From Dictyophora rubrovolvata (taxonomy: Eukaryota > Basidiomycota > Agaricomycetes > Phallales > Phallaceae), in contig CP114117.1 in NCBI GenBank assembly GCA_029959195.1, positions 3,100,001 through 3,164,000 of the forward strand: DNA of 64,000 nt, read 5' to 3'. Of this stretch, positions 32,134 through 44,549 are shown piece after piece. The notes under the pieces are model-generated. The model was not told the DNA's origin. It made no database searches and was given only the letters and a program-made list of their open reading frames with translations. How positions within the stretch are numbered: the first letter of the stretch is position 1; the number at the start of each line of letters is the position of its first letter. Made by a program: the position numbers and the translations under genes.

Positions 32134-34969
32134 TATTGAGGAAAGGAAGTAGGTGCAAATAAAAGAATACAAGTGAAGATCGTAAAAAGACGCAGGTGAA
32201 CTGTGACCGCCGGACTCGACCAAATCAAAGAGATGAGGCCACGGAATTGACAGATTGTGGGCTAGTTTTTGTGTCAAACCGTCGTGATCAGAAATTTCAC
32301 CAATGTTTTACTTTAGTAGAGTACCGCACGAATCTGTCAGATGGGCTATCGACACCTCCGATGATGGAATCCGAGAAATCGCACTCGAGTCGAATTACAT
32401 AAAGAGGAGTGGGACATGACTGAAATATCAAATTAGGGGCGTATTCAAACATAGTATTCTTGCACCTTTTAGTTTGATCAAATCATGTAAGACCCTTTGA
32501 CAGGGTTCTTGGTAGGTCCAAACTCTTGAACGAGAAGTCTTGAATTACGAATGCTTGTGGCGTGGAAAACTCAACAGAGCACAGGACACTAGATTGACAC
32601 TGTCACAACAGAGCCTTCACCTCGACACCGTCTGCGAATACCAGATTCTCGGGAAATGATGTTTTGATTGTAGGCCTGCCCGATCTTTGTCGGAAATACA
32701 TTTGTCATTCGGTCAATGCCACCAGCGCTGATGAGATGTCCCTCGCATCGACCTGGTCACCTTTTATTCTGAGGAAAGTACCCATTATTCATTACTCATT
32801 AGGCAGTCTTAAGCCCATCTAAAGGCTGACAATCACAATCGCGGGATGCGGTCGCACACATGCACAATCCCAGTCATTGGTATGCACCTAAATAACTTCG
32901 TTATTAGCTGCTATTAGTAGCAGTGTGACTGACTTCTGTTTCAGCTCACTTAGTTACATTTAGACCCACGATGGACACGCAAGAATGAAGCCTTCCGCGT
33001 GGAGATATAAAGTCAAAAAGTTCTTGAATTCTAAATACACACGGTACGTCTCACTACAGTCAAATACACGGCAACAGATAGCGACATACATATGCATATT
33101 TCATGTTGCGAAACAAAAGAAAATAGCATCGTAGGCTATACAACTGATATGGGGGTGCTGCAACATCTTTCTTTTCATCGCAGTCTCAGGTAAAATAGTT
33201 TGATATGTGAGGGATGTTCTGAATAATGTCTGAAAGATAAAGAGCGTTTCGTTCATAGCTCATTCTCCCCTTGAGCGCTCAGACGTCTATCAGCGATTGC
33301 AATCAAATCACTCACATTCCGACCAGGAGCCCGATCAGGCGGCGGCGAGCGGCCTAGTACTCGCTAACCAAAAACTTGATACGGATAGCTCGACCGTGCT
33401 TCCTACACCAAATGAGCATACTGGCGCGGATGTACCAATGCAAGGTAAAGCACCAAAAAAGCAGACTCTGCTTTTCCAAATCAGTCCTAGAATGAATGCA
33501 AAGATCAGATATGCCCATTGTACCAAACGGAAACCGGTGTGATGAGCGTCCAAAGATACCTTCGTTTCAAATTGTATATTCGGAAGCTTTGGCAGCTCAT
33601 CAGCGCGCCGACAGCGACGGGGTTGCTGTGAACACTTGACGTCTTTTAATCACGCTCGTTATGCTACTGAATCATGCCACATGGTAGCAAGGACTAATAC
33701 TTTTCAAAAAGTTGATAGCCAACATGCACTGAAAAACTTACGCGCCGAAGTCACATGCATGACTGTCATGCACGGCACGGCGGCGCCCGCCGCCGGTGAA
33801 ACTTTATAGCAAGTGCTTGCTGGTAAATGGATTGTCAAGTTTGCGTCCCAGAAGATTATGCTGCCTCGCGACCTCACAAAGCAATATCGCGGACATCTCA
33901 GAAGCTTGGAAAACAGAGTCAACTTTCCATCACTCAAAACTTGTGCAGAACGTTTTCAAAATGATTCAGAAAGTATGTGTGTCTTTTATTGTGTCTTCTA
34001 TACAAAATTTGTCTTATTGAAGCCATCGTAAATTCCAGTACTCAGATAAGGAATGAAACACGAAGAAATCCGAGCCGCGCGAATCGAAGAGTAAAACCAA
34101 AGAAACTGGCGTTTTACATATCTAGACCTGGAACCAGGAAAGCTGACATACTTGCAATACCCGATAGTTCAATACTATCTTGAATAGGCACTTCCGGAGC
34201 AAGCAGCATGGGATGGATGTCCTTCGTCTTGTATAACTGACCGGACTGTGTGTTTATCGTCACTGTACAATGGCTCAACGTCCTTTCCATTATCCTCGGA
34301 GGCGATTCGAGTCCTGGGATCTTTTTTACCATCGCCTTTTCGGCTTTCTATCCGCCCTCTGAATCTCCATCACCCTCTCGGTTATGAGCGATCTTTTATA
34401 CATGGACTCGACCCATCATATATTTACTTTGTGCGTAACTAAGGCCCTGGGGTTTACTTAATTGCCGACCCGCTCACATGGATAAGAGGTGTTTGGTCCA
34501 GGAGCCACCTTGAGACCGAGAACGCGTAGAATTTCACTGAAAGCACCGTAGAGCAATGAAGATTAGAGAGCCGCGTTTTGAGATTGACATATTATGAAGT
34601 CTATCAAACGGAATCATATGAAAGTTAGAAATAGTCTAATGTATTGTGAGAATTCTAAGCTGATTTAAATGCGTCATGAAAATTGCAGATTCTTATTAAT
34701 ACACGTGGCCTGTCATCGCTGTTCTTTTTGCGGGGATAATGTGTTTGAGAGCGTCTTCAATCGCTGGCATAAACCATCATCCCACTGTCTTCCTCACCGG
34801 AAGTCACCACCACGGCTCTTTGCGAGCGTTTTTCGTGGATTTATTTGACGTCTTGCCGGCTTCTTCGTCAACCTGACTTCGTTTGCCGGATGGTGCAAAG
34901 GTAAAGGAACGCGTCCCTTACAACGAATTGACCGGGTAAAGTGGGTGGAGGTTTGAGTACTTGAGTACT
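32134..34969. other. 2.8 kb with no supported gene
   Basis: Short frames include 33297-33542 plus (polar, 'NHSHSDQEPDQAAASG'), 33796-34031 plus and 34332-34114 minus ('MERTLSHCTVTINTQSGQ'). None has a domain or convincing splice partners. The first few hundred bases are likely to be the MFS promoter. Nothing else could be supported. Confidence 0.4.
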
Positions 34970-35359
34970 TCAGTTGAACCCGTATAGTTGGTGCTGGACC
35001 ATTCTTGAAGGGCCTCTACAGGAATCATGTCCGCCATGACGGAGCTTCCCAATATGCATGATGTTTAAGATTGCGAGCCAGATGCCATGGAGGCACGTGA
35101 TTTTCCCTCTGCTATTGAAAAGTCGTAGTTTAATTTCATGCTCTGCATATTTCGAAATGAATGTTGTTTCTGGAAGTTGGTCCAAGAGGCACTCATCGTG
35201 CAATTGCTGCGCGGCTGTCCGCGAAGAGCTTTCGCGGAAATTGATATTTGAGGGTGAATGGTACAGAGACGAAAAGGTCTGCGGTTGGGAGGTAGCCGGT
35301 GGGGTGTAGTAAGGGGTTATGTGAAACCCGTTGGGATGACTGTTCCGGGTGCCAGACAT
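34970..35359 (-). CDS. Unrecognised 129-codon frame, duplicated in inverted form
   Basis: Opens with an ATG at 35359 and runs to 34970. Its first 50 codons ('MSGTRNSHPNGFHITPYY' onward, rich in Pro, Ser and Thr) lie inside the left palindrome arm. The same start is repeated in mirror image on the plus strand from 35629, where it ends at 35891 with a different tail. No domain is known. Coding status is doubtful; it may simply be an open frame in a low-complexity stretch. Confidence 0.25.
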   Translation of the reverse strand: MSGTRNSHPNGFHITPYYTPPATSQPQTFSSLYHSPSNINFRESSSRTAAQQLHDECLLDQLPETTFISKYAEHEIKLRLFNSRGKITCLHGIWLAILNIMHIGKLRHGGHDSCRGPSRMVQHQLYGFN

Positions 35360-35463
35360 TGTATGCGGGAAATAGATGGGAGAGGAGTAGTGTTTGCGCG
35401 GGGCTGTGGTGTGTATAATGGAATTTTCTTGCGAGTATTTCGCTCGTTCTATGAGAGGATGTA
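35201..35463 (+). repeat. Left arm of a 263-bp inverted repeat
   Basis: Matches the reverse complement of 35524-35786 with about six differences, five of them near the two arm ends, so about 98% identity. A 60-base spacer (35464-35523) separates the arms. Confidence 0.92.
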
Positions 35464-35523
35464 CACCTACGCCTCTGCATGCTCTAACCCCGTTTTTCTC
35501 GGTTTCTCGAGGGTTTTACTACC

Positions 35524-35786
35524 TACATCCTCTCCTAGAACGAGCGAAATACTCGCAAAAAAATTCCATTATACACACCACAGCCCCGCGCAAACACTAC
35601 TCCTCTCCCATCTATTTCCCGCATACAATGTCTGGCACCCGGAACAGTCATCCCAACGGGTTTCACATAACCCCTTACTACACCCCACCGGCTACCTCCC
35701 AACCGCAGACCTTTTCGTCTCTGTACCATTCACCCTCACATGTCAGTTTCCGTGAAAGCTCTTCGCGGACAGCCGCGCAGCAATTG
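35524..35786 (-). repeat. Right arm of a 263-bp inverted repeat
   Basis: Mirror copy of 35201-35463. Outside the arms the two flanks are unrelated, so the duplication ends sharply. No target duplication or transposase is seen. A transcript through it would fold into a long hairpin. Confidence 0.92.
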
Positions 35787-35891
35787 TGCTACAAGTACCA
35801 GCCAGCTTCTAGAGGAACCAGGGTTGTAACGACCATGACCATTTGGGTTGCATGTCAAGAGACTCGGGCTCTGTGTTGGATCAAGAGCTGA

Positions 35892-37651
35892 GGGAACGTG
35901 ATGTAAAGGCGGGGGAATGAGTTGATGATTTGAAGGAGCTAAAGCATCCTGTATATATAGGTGAGGGGGCTCGGTCGGGTCCATACAGTGGAACAGTGCG
36001 CATGTGTGCCGTCCGAACAACGATCCCCAATTTCATCATTGAACTAGACATAAGCACTGGGACTTGTCCTCAATAAACAAAGGGAATTTCTAGAACTATG
36101 GACCACTCCAATAGGACGTACACAAGAGATTAAGGCGATCGCAGTGAGTGTAGTAAGATTATGGACAAACAACAGGTTTAGCGTTCTAAAGATGTCTGTT
36201 GACAAACGCGAGAAACTAATTATTTAACTAGTCATATGATAAATATTTATATACTCACAATTACGGTGGTTGAAGATATGTAACAACGGTATCAAACCAA
36301 ATTTGCGATTTCGTGCAGGATGTCTAAAATTAGCGGGGTACTACTCTTCACGAGGGCAAAGTTATTAATACTTAGGACAGATTCCACTGAAGGTCTCTTC
36401 TCCTTTTTGGTCCACAGAAAAATGTAATGAGGTGGACCGACTTCGTAACCCGGCTTCGTACTTAGTTTCCATGTGTCCTAAACGTTTCACATCCAAATGC
36501 CGAATTTGAGGGTATCTAATGTCAAACGAGTGAACGACGAGTGTAAAACTCAAGAGTCAGACTGAACGTGAATTGCACCGTCGAGACCAAAAATTAAAAT
36601 CGAGATATATGCCATGATGTTAGTGCATTATGCATAGGGACAAGATAATCTTGAAATATAATATTTAGGAAGGGCTATTATTATTTCTAGATAAAACTGG
36701 AAAAAAGGGGGCTAAAGCTATGGTAAGATCCTATTTGTTTGGCAGAAACATACCTGGGAAATTAAGCAATAAGCCTAACGTGACATAGAATAGTATGCGC
36801 AAGCATGAGTTGGTACAGATTTGCATCAAGGAAGTAATTTGCACGGAATCAGTTCGTTTGATTCTAGGACACTGGAAATGATGGATCGCAGGTTCTAGGA
36901 ATTTTTCCCTCCTTTTTCGCCTTTCCCTCGACTTAGAGAACCTGGCATCATGTTGACAAGGCCCAACAATTGAAGCTTTATTGCAAGTTGATCAGTCCGC
37001 GCTGGGGCTGGCCAGCAGCAATAATTACTCATTGATCAGTAATAGGCTCCAAGACGTAAAAGACTTGGTATTTGCAAGCCTGAGTTCGTAGGAGCTGCGG
37101 GCCTGGCACTGGGCAGTGGACGGATACGAAGCTAACCCTGCTGAGGGTCAAGTCTTTTCAAGTTGTTCGAGATTACGGCTGCTTTTTTGAAGGAGGTTGT
37201 GTATCCGAGGAAAACGGGATAGTGAGGCATTATCAGCTAGGTTAGCAGGGTACAACACTGAGCTGTCGAAGTAGTCACCTTCGTTTCACAGTCGATCCAG
37301 TTCGATTCTGGTTTGGAAATTGAACTCAAACTGAGATCTTTTAGAAAAATAGTACAGTGGAAGCAGATTGACACCCCCCGTCAATGCTCGTATCACTGTC
37401 CTTGAGCGTAGTACCTGGATGCCCTGGTGAAGACAGCAAAACGACCATTAATGAAACCTATAGATTTATGCATCGAATCACTACCAATTAAATTTGGTAT
37501 AATTTCAGTCCCAATTATTGTGTATGTCATCACCTCAGTAGTGCCGAAAAAAAAGCAATGAAATCGGTACTGAAATGATACCAAAGTCGTGGCGATTCAG
37601 TATTTAATCCGTAGTCCTATTAATGGCGCCATTCCTCGCTGAACGTGTGCC
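35892..37651. other. Intergenic, nothing recognised
   Basis: AT-rich sequence with short frames only. A pair of weak Pol III box-like motifs near 37239 and 37309 was judged insufficient for a tRNA or SINE call. Confidence 0.45.
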
Positions 37652-38657
37652 ATGCAGAAGCATTACTTCATCGTTGGACCTTCTACTCTTTGCCCTTTCC
37701 GCGTTGGAGCTCTGAAGTATACTCCGGCTCGATCAATGGACAATAGCTACACTCTCACTCTACTCCATGCAATGAACTTACACAAAGAAACTTTCGACTC
37801 CTTTTTATCTGCTTTTCTCGGGGATACACAGAACTCATCTTTGCCCATTAAAGATGTCTGGTGTATCGGTATGCCCCTTGACTATGATCGGTGTTCAAAA
37901 TGTTTCGGACTAATGTTATGTTTCTTCAGATAACCCAAATAGCGGAAGAAGTTCATCCCTCAACCAGGCGCTCTTATCAACTAGTGAATACAAATCAAAC
38001 TGTACGGTTATTCTAAGTCATTTGTTAAGCCTATGAGGCAGCGGGATGATCACATCTTTCAGGGTGTGCTTTGGAATATGCCAGAGCGGCTCATTCGTTC
38101 CTGTGTAATAGTGACAGCCATGGAGTCGATTTCCGTTCGAGGAAATTAATTGGGGTGGCACATTTGGCAGGACGCATGGCATGGGTTGTTTGACCTGACA
38201 TACGCAGGATGTTATTACACCAAATGAAACCACCGTCGGATTTTTCGTGGATTGAGTGTTCTGCCCAGATAAATATACCTCGTTTAAGATCACTGATATG
38301 TTTGGACGGTGGGCAAAGACGAAGAAGGACAGCTGGCCCAGTAGAGCTTGCGCTCGCGAGGAGTTCTTAAAGCATCCCGCTTACATGCGATGGGACCCGA
38401 ACCTTGTGGAGCTATTCGTCGTAAGTTGTACGATTGAAGGAAGAGTCACATTCGCATGCTCAAAGCTCCAGGAACAGGTCTGTTTTGTTCTGTCCTTGTT
38501 CAATTTGTTCGGGGTACATCGGTAATGATATGATCAGGCTTTCTATTTGACAAGCAATGACTTCGCAGGTCCCCCTGCAAATATCTTTAAAGACATATAT
38601 CAGGAGGGTAAAATACCGATCCATCTCTTTGTGGCGGAAGATGACGAATACAAGTAA
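37652..38657 (+). pseudogene. Alpha/beta-hydrolase-like gene, catalytic Ser apparently lost
   Basis: Starts with an ATG and shows the order of a fungal alpha/beta hydrolase. 'LLHAMNLHKETFDSFLSAFL' is followed by 'DVWCIDNPNSGRSSSLNQAL' over an intron at 37869-37929, then 'LEYARAAHSFLCN' and 'HGVDFRSRKLIGVAHLAG'. Later parts are 'KKDSWPSRACAREEF', 'RWDPNLVELFV' and 'PIHLFVAEDDEYK'. The nucleophile elbow, expected as G-H-S-x-G, reads A-H-L-A-G; TCG to TTG at a CpG would explain it. The stretch between the elbow and 38290 could not be spliced cleanly. The gene is therefore probably dead, or a non-catalytic paralogue. Nothing in the neighbourhood suggests a pathway. Confidence 0.5.
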
Positions 38658-39437
38658 ATAGGGACAAGTGCTGCTGACGAACTGAATGTATCTCAGGGGT
38701 AAAGTTAAAGAGATAAAATCGTTTCAAGCCGAGAATGTGAAAAGAATTCCTCATGGCATGTCACCTGGATGAAAGGGGGGCATATGGTACGTGTGTATTT
38801 GCCTTTTCGGGTCTCACTAAGATTCCAACCCATTGGTTGCAAAGCTTCCCCAAGTCGTGTCTAAAATCCTTGCAAAGAAAGTAGCTCGAGCACTCTTAGA
38901 TATGAATGCGCGAGAAGAGTGTTTAGCCAAACTATAAAGTAACTTCTAAAATAAATTTATAGACTCGCCTGACGAAAATAGAGACTAGAAATATGGACAC
39001 CGACTGTCAGGTCGATCCTTAGTTTAGATGACTAGGGAGGTATCGTAGATAGAAACCTGTGTACTGAATATTTCTAGTCGAGGAATCTACACTCGACTAC
39101 AGTAATATTAAATACAGATATGGATGGCCTGTGCACCTAAGTGTGAAACCTTGGACAAACTAATATCTAACTAACGAGCTGCGCATTCCGCAGTATCAGC
39201 GCAATTACTGCAACGCATACACGTGCAGTTTATCTTGCGACATCGCCTGTTACTGGTCCAACTAAAAGTTCACGTTATACGCAACATAGGCACGGATCAT
39301 AATAAGCCTAGTAGCTGGTGAGAATGCGCGTAGCATGGAACACATTTAAGTAAAAAAAAGACACTTACGCAATGGGGGCGTATGACAAACAACAAATCTC
39401 CCTGGTATTACTCTAATTCAGGTACAGGTGATAATTT
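38658..39437. other. Intergenic, nothing recognised
   Basis: About 780 bases between the hydrolase-like gene and the F-box/LRR-like remnant contain no supportable frame or repeat. Confidence 0.45.
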
Positions 39438-40647
39438 TCATCGATTGGGACAACCGTAACTCGGTTTTGGCGCAATGCAGTAAGAGCCACTATAAACTCG
39501 GCGTCGTAGTAACAGCACGATCCCATTTTTAAAACCACGTCCGAAAGGACGTGGGACAATGCCGGGATGTGGAGAATAAGTATCTTGAGCTCTAATTTGA
39601 GGTAGCGGATGAAGCGGTATGTGGAGATTATTAATATGCATGTCGGGCACCCACAATATTAAAGTATTGGGGCAAGAGAATGATCTGCGGATGTCAATCC
39701 AGAAAAGAAACCCCCATGCTTGATAGCGCAGTTCTAAGTGTGTTGTTTTGGGCATAGCATGTCCATCCAGGAATAATTGCAATGGAATCATGCAAAGCAC
39801 CTGGTTGACACGAGCCTGAGAGGTGAAATGAATATTCAGAAGGATCAGGAGTTTCCCAGAGAAGATTTGAAAGCAGTACTGGGATATATCAAAACAGATA
39901 ATGATGGCCGGCAAAATGAGTGGATGTTCCGAGCGGGAATGATTCGAAAACGTTAAAAGGTAGAAATGACTGTAAGTCTTCGTTGCTGTTTTGATCTTCA
40001 GAACCACAATGGCACAGCTTGAAGTGAGATATCAATCCTAATGTATGGATGCGAGTCGAGAACTCATGGATATAGTCAGAGCGTGATACACCCGGGCCTT
40101 TCAATTCCAATACGAGTCTTTTTGAGGTTAGGAGAGTCTATGTTTCTAACCGCCAACGGGTTCGTGGAGGCTTGCAATCGGCCATCCATGTGGTCCATAA
40201 TACCCAATTCCAGCAGGCACAGAAGAGGTCAGTTGGACAGAAAAACTAAGCCGGGGAAGAATGGTAAGGTTGATTGGATGCAGAAAAATAAAATGCATTG
40301 ATCTATTGCTTAGAAGTTAGAGTCATGGTACGTGTATTCTTTCGAGGTTTAGTTCTCGAAGGCAGGAGGTGTCTGTGTTCAGGAAATCTGTTAAGGGTGG
40401 CGATGTGGGCATCATGCTAGGGGCCAACCTGATACCTAAGTTGTATTTGAAGCGGTTGAAATTGAGATTTCTGAGATACATACTTTGAGCCTGGGAACAT
40501 AAAAGACGTAGAGTCAAGGAACACAGTCTGGCAGGGTATAATAAAGTTTGCGTGGGACTCAAAATAGCTCAAAAACGCTGGGACGTCTGACGAAGAGCAT
40601 GATTGTGCCAAACTGTTAGAATCCGGCGCACTAAGCGCCAGTATCAC
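39438..40647 (-). pseudogene. F-box/LRR-like gene, fragmented
   Basis: Several minus-strand frames carry the leucine-rich texture of Agaricomycete F-box proteins: 'VPAFLSYFESHANF' (40647-40417), 'YLRNLNFNRFKYNLGIRLAP' and 'DTSCLRELNLERIHVP' (40562-40323), and 'TTHLELRYQAWGFLFWIDI' (40007-39438). The order fits one gene read from 40647 downward with two or more introns, but I could not join all parts or find the F-box. It may be functional or decayed. It has the same general type as the relic at 1759-2471 but no close sequence match. Confidence 0.35.
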
Positions 40648-40686
40648 GCCCTATACGCGTAGTACAAGCGCGTCACCTCTCCCCTA

Positions 40687-40833
40687 GTCGTCGTTACCGA
40701 CCACTAGGGAAGAGGTGAGTAAACCACATCGATACAATAACATAGCGTACTTACACACCTGTAGACTAATTAACTTACAGGTAATATAAGTCGTCGTTAC
40801 CGACCACTAGGGAAGAGACTAATTAACTTACAC
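40687..40833 (+). repeat. Short tandem-like repeat with internal dyad
   Basis: A 28-base unit (GTCGTCGTTACCGACCACTA then GGGAAGAG) occurs at 40687-40714 and 40790-40817. A 16-base unit GACTAATTAACTTACA occurs at about 40764 and 40816. CCTAGT and ACTAGG flank the first unit as an inverted pair. This is a local duplication of about 53 bp, possibly the end of a small unidentified element. Confidence 0.75.
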
Positions 40834-40849
40834 AAACTATGCGCAATGT

Positions 40850-42435
40850 GATAAGAGGATTCTCGGACCGACTGATGAATAAACTCATGATTAAACGAGA
40901 TTCATCCTAAACGAGATTCATCCTAAACCCCCATAATGCTGGCCATCCCAATGCAGATTTCCTCCAGTAATGACCATTGACAGGCATATGAGATTCCTAA
41001 TGCAGTCCTCCCAGAATGAGCCGAGTGGTAAATTGCTGGCATGACTGGGGAGGCATTGTAGAGTATGTCCGGAATTTCGGTTTATTGCAGCTTTGAGTTG
41101 TGGATGTTGTGCTCTGGTTGCACTGAGTTTGAACTACCACACCCCTGCGCAACAACATGTCCAGTCTAAGGGCTATGTATCTTTGAAACGATTTGAGTTT
41201 ATCCCATTCCCACCATTCATCTTCTATCTACTAATCTTCAATCTTCCCCCACTCTTTCCTTCCACGTGGCTTGGTATTCCGAAACTAGGCACGAGCTCGT
41301 TTGTGGGTTTTTTATCGTTCAGGCTCGTGAGGCACTTGGCAGGTCCAAGTCGCTTGCATTTACATTCATTTTTCTCTATGGGTCTTGCTAGTTCAACAGG
41401 GGTTACAATGATACAGTGGCTTTGCTGTGTGTTCTCAGCCTCAGCCACTCTGCACGAAGTCACCCTTACATTCAAAGAAAAAATGATTGGAAAACTTATA
41501 TGCCTGAGTGATGCAGTAGTAGTACATATTCAGGAGCCAGACAAAGATTTGCAGAGCTTTGACAAGAAATTGGAGACCCTAGATAAGAGACAATAGACAA
41601 ATACACTGGTAAGAGCTTGGTACGGCCATGAGGAATGAATTGTACTGATGAACGAAGAGTGAAAGCATGTGCAAATAGAGCTGTGGCTCAACGTTGGGAC
41701 CATGATAAAATATAGACGGAATGTTAAGCAACCAAAATTACTGCCACATGAACTGTACGTATTCGAAACCAATACAAACAAATAACACATAGGAGCAGAT
41801 TATGCGCAACAGTAGAGCCCTAACATTGCATGTGAGAGAAATTGAGATGTTGAGAGCATATAGACAAGCAACTGAGTTGATGAAGTTGATGCTGATACCA
41901 ACATCATTCTCCAGAGTGAACTCAGTTCTGGTTCACAGCTCAGTAAAACGTGAAACTGCAACTGACAAACGTTTTTGTCAGTATTTAATATTTCAGAGTG
42001 AGCCTTAGACTCTGAACAAACTGAGAACAAACCCACCACAATCCTCCTCCTTTGAAAACGCTATTCTGGAAATGAACAGCATAAACAACATAACCTCTTA
42101 GGCAGCAGCTATAGCAATAGAGGAGGCTATTATTAAAGAAGCTTATGAGAGGTGTGTGCTCATCCAAGTCCCCAAATACACATTGATTATGAGGTGTTTA
42201 GCTATGTCTACATTTTGGTCAACTTCAGCATGGGTGGCAAGTCTTCTAGTTTCAAGCGTGAGATCTATGATAATTTAAAGAAAAGCACTTTCTTTATACA
42301 CTACTATGCTGGAGATATTGCAGGAAATTGAATATATATAGTTCAAGCCATTCGGTCTACCTAGTCTGCTTTACATTTTTGGGAGATATGGAAATTTGTT
42401 TTCTCAGGGAATTTATATTGGAGCTAACTGGGTGC
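40850..42435. other. Region with no supported gene, left flank of Gypsy element
   Basis: Frames at 41093-41596 and 41802-42008 (plus) are open but unrecognised. Copy B of a dispersed repeat is at 42060-42290. Confidence 0.4.
42060..42290 (+). repeat. Dispersed repeat, copy B
   Basis: Diverged relative of 28910-29140 in the same orientation; it shares GGAAATGAAC, a TTATGAGAGGTG-type motif and TTTAGCTATGTCT in the same order. Reads in places like a decayed coding region. Family unknown. Confidence 0.5.
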
Positions 42436-42841
42436 TGTCAGGGTACGCTAGCATTGTCCCCTTATTTTTCTACATTTATCTTTGGTTCTGGTCTATTTTA
42501 TTTACTTCCATATTTCTCGTATTCTATCCCATCTCTTGCATTTCCCTCTCCTTCCATATTCCCATTTTTCCTCCAACGGGCGCTGAGTGCCCGTTCTCAT
42601 CAGAGCCATGGCCTAGGCCCCAGCTAAAAGTCTGGGACCGGCGCGTATCCATGCCCAGTCCATGAACCAAAGGCCACGTGTGGCCTTCGCCGTTTTTCAT
42701 AGTATATAGTTAGTAGCCCTAGAGGAGGGATCCCTAAGTTTGTTCTCTTAGGATCCCCTCCCTCTAGGTGAGTTAGTATTATTCCTAGAATATATCTTGC
42801 TTAGGATCCCCTCCCTCTAGTCTGAGAGAGTAGCCCTGACA
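42436..42841 (+). repeat. Gypsy left LTR
   Basis: 406 bp. Contains a long inverted pair (AGAGGAGGGATCC near 42722 and GGATCCCCTCCCTCT near 42750) that could fold into a hairpin near the transcript end, with part of it repeated 60 bases later. Confidence 0.93.
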
Positions 42842-44549
42842 GTAGAACAAACTTCTACCCCGGGACCGGTCATTTCTATCAATGTTCACCTTCGGAAAAT
42901 TGTCCTTGACAACGACTCGTTCCATCTCGAGTCCTTCCTCGTGCTCTGTCTATAACTTGACCCTTCCCATCCTTCTTACTGTGCACCTAGGCTATTTTTA
43001 CTATCATGGAACCCAACCAGGCTACTCTGAATCTAGAGCAACGCCTCGCGGCTATGGAACAAAATTTCCTTACATGCAACACTCAACTCGAACAACTCCT
43101 ATCTCGTCTCAAACTGTTTCTTCAACCTCAACTCCCGTCTGACTCTCCGTCAGAACCCCCAGTAAACCCTCAACCCGCCAATGTTCCCCCTGTCTGAGCA
43201 TCGGCTCCATCTTCCACACGAGATTCACAAAATTCTTGTAATACCCGTCCCGCAGTGCCTCAGTCCTTTGATGGTGATAGAAACAAAGGACGCATGTTCT
43301 GGAACTCTGTCCAGATCTATATGAGCGCATGTAGCAAGGATTTCGCGACTGACCAAGAAATGATCATTTGGACACTATTGTATATGAATGACGGCCCCGC
43401 CCACGTTTTTGCTAATAGCCTGCTACAGAAGTACCTCGCAGGTATCATTCCTTTTGCGACTTGGGGAGAATTCTGACTCAAGTTCAAAGAGGAATTTCTG
43501 CCCTTAACCGAACACAATGATGCCCTCAACCTCCTCCTATCCGGCAGATATGCTCAAGGAGGTCGAACTGTAGAGGATTATGTGGACTCCTTCAATGTCC
43601 TCATAGAACGTGCTGGCTTCACGGATGGCTTTGTCATCACAACACACTTTTGACAAGGATTAGACCCGACAATTCAGTCCAAGGTCATTACCATGCAGAG
43701 CCGACCCACATACAAAGATTTTGAAGGCTGGGTCAAGGCTGCGCGTGTTTTTGACCAAGATAGAAGAGCAAACGAAGCCTTCAGTGCCACTCGACATCGC
43801 TAACTCCCAACCCCATCGACTCCTAATTCCTTAATGATGGCTCCTATGTCTCGTCCTAGACTGGCACCCTTCCTGCCTCTAAGACCCACTATCCCCCAGT
43901 ACCAACCACCTCCATTCCCACCTCCTAGGCCAGTTGCTCCTGGGTTTGCTGCTGCTCCGCCTAGGCCATCGATTCCGGTTCAACCTCCTCAACAACGTCA
44001 TGACCCGATGGATGTTGATGCCACACGTCGACGGATGACCGCAGAATCCACTAGATGTTACTGTTGTGGACAAGCTGGGCATCTCATGCGTGATTGTCCT
44101 CGCACGCATGACATTCGTTTCGTGAACACAGACAAGATCGACAACCTTGTCGAACTGCTCCTTGCCCAGAAGGACATTGCAGAAGCGCAGAGTCATGCAG
44201 GGCCTGGACCAACAGAGGAAGAAGAGACTCCTGCACCAGTAGCAACAGAGGATTTTCAGGAAGGTGATGAGTGAAGGATACACTCTCGTTGCCGACATTC
44301 AATAGATTTGATGTTTTGTACATAGATCGTGAACAAAATAATGATAGTAATTCGAATCCTATTACCCCTGCTGTATCTCCTAAAAACCCCCCTGTTACGT
44401 ACAGTGGCCCAAAGCTATTCTGGATAGTTCCGAAGAAGTCTGGACCACGGGGTCAGATGGGAGACAGAGTACTGAAGTATGGGGTGAGGGACTTGGCTTC
44501 AACTTATATGTTGCGCCCACTCGCCCAGCTTACGATATCCCTCGATTTC

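Noticed and set aside
33297-33542. 81-codon polar frame
   Set aside because: Low complexity, no similarity recognised and no gene structure around it.
37235-37330. Possible Pol III A and B boxes (TAGGTTAGCAGG and GTTCGATTCTGG)
   Set aside because: The spacing of about 60 bases and the poor A box do not give a cloverleaf; only the T arm pairs. A tRNA-derived SINE is possible but unsupported by a second copy.
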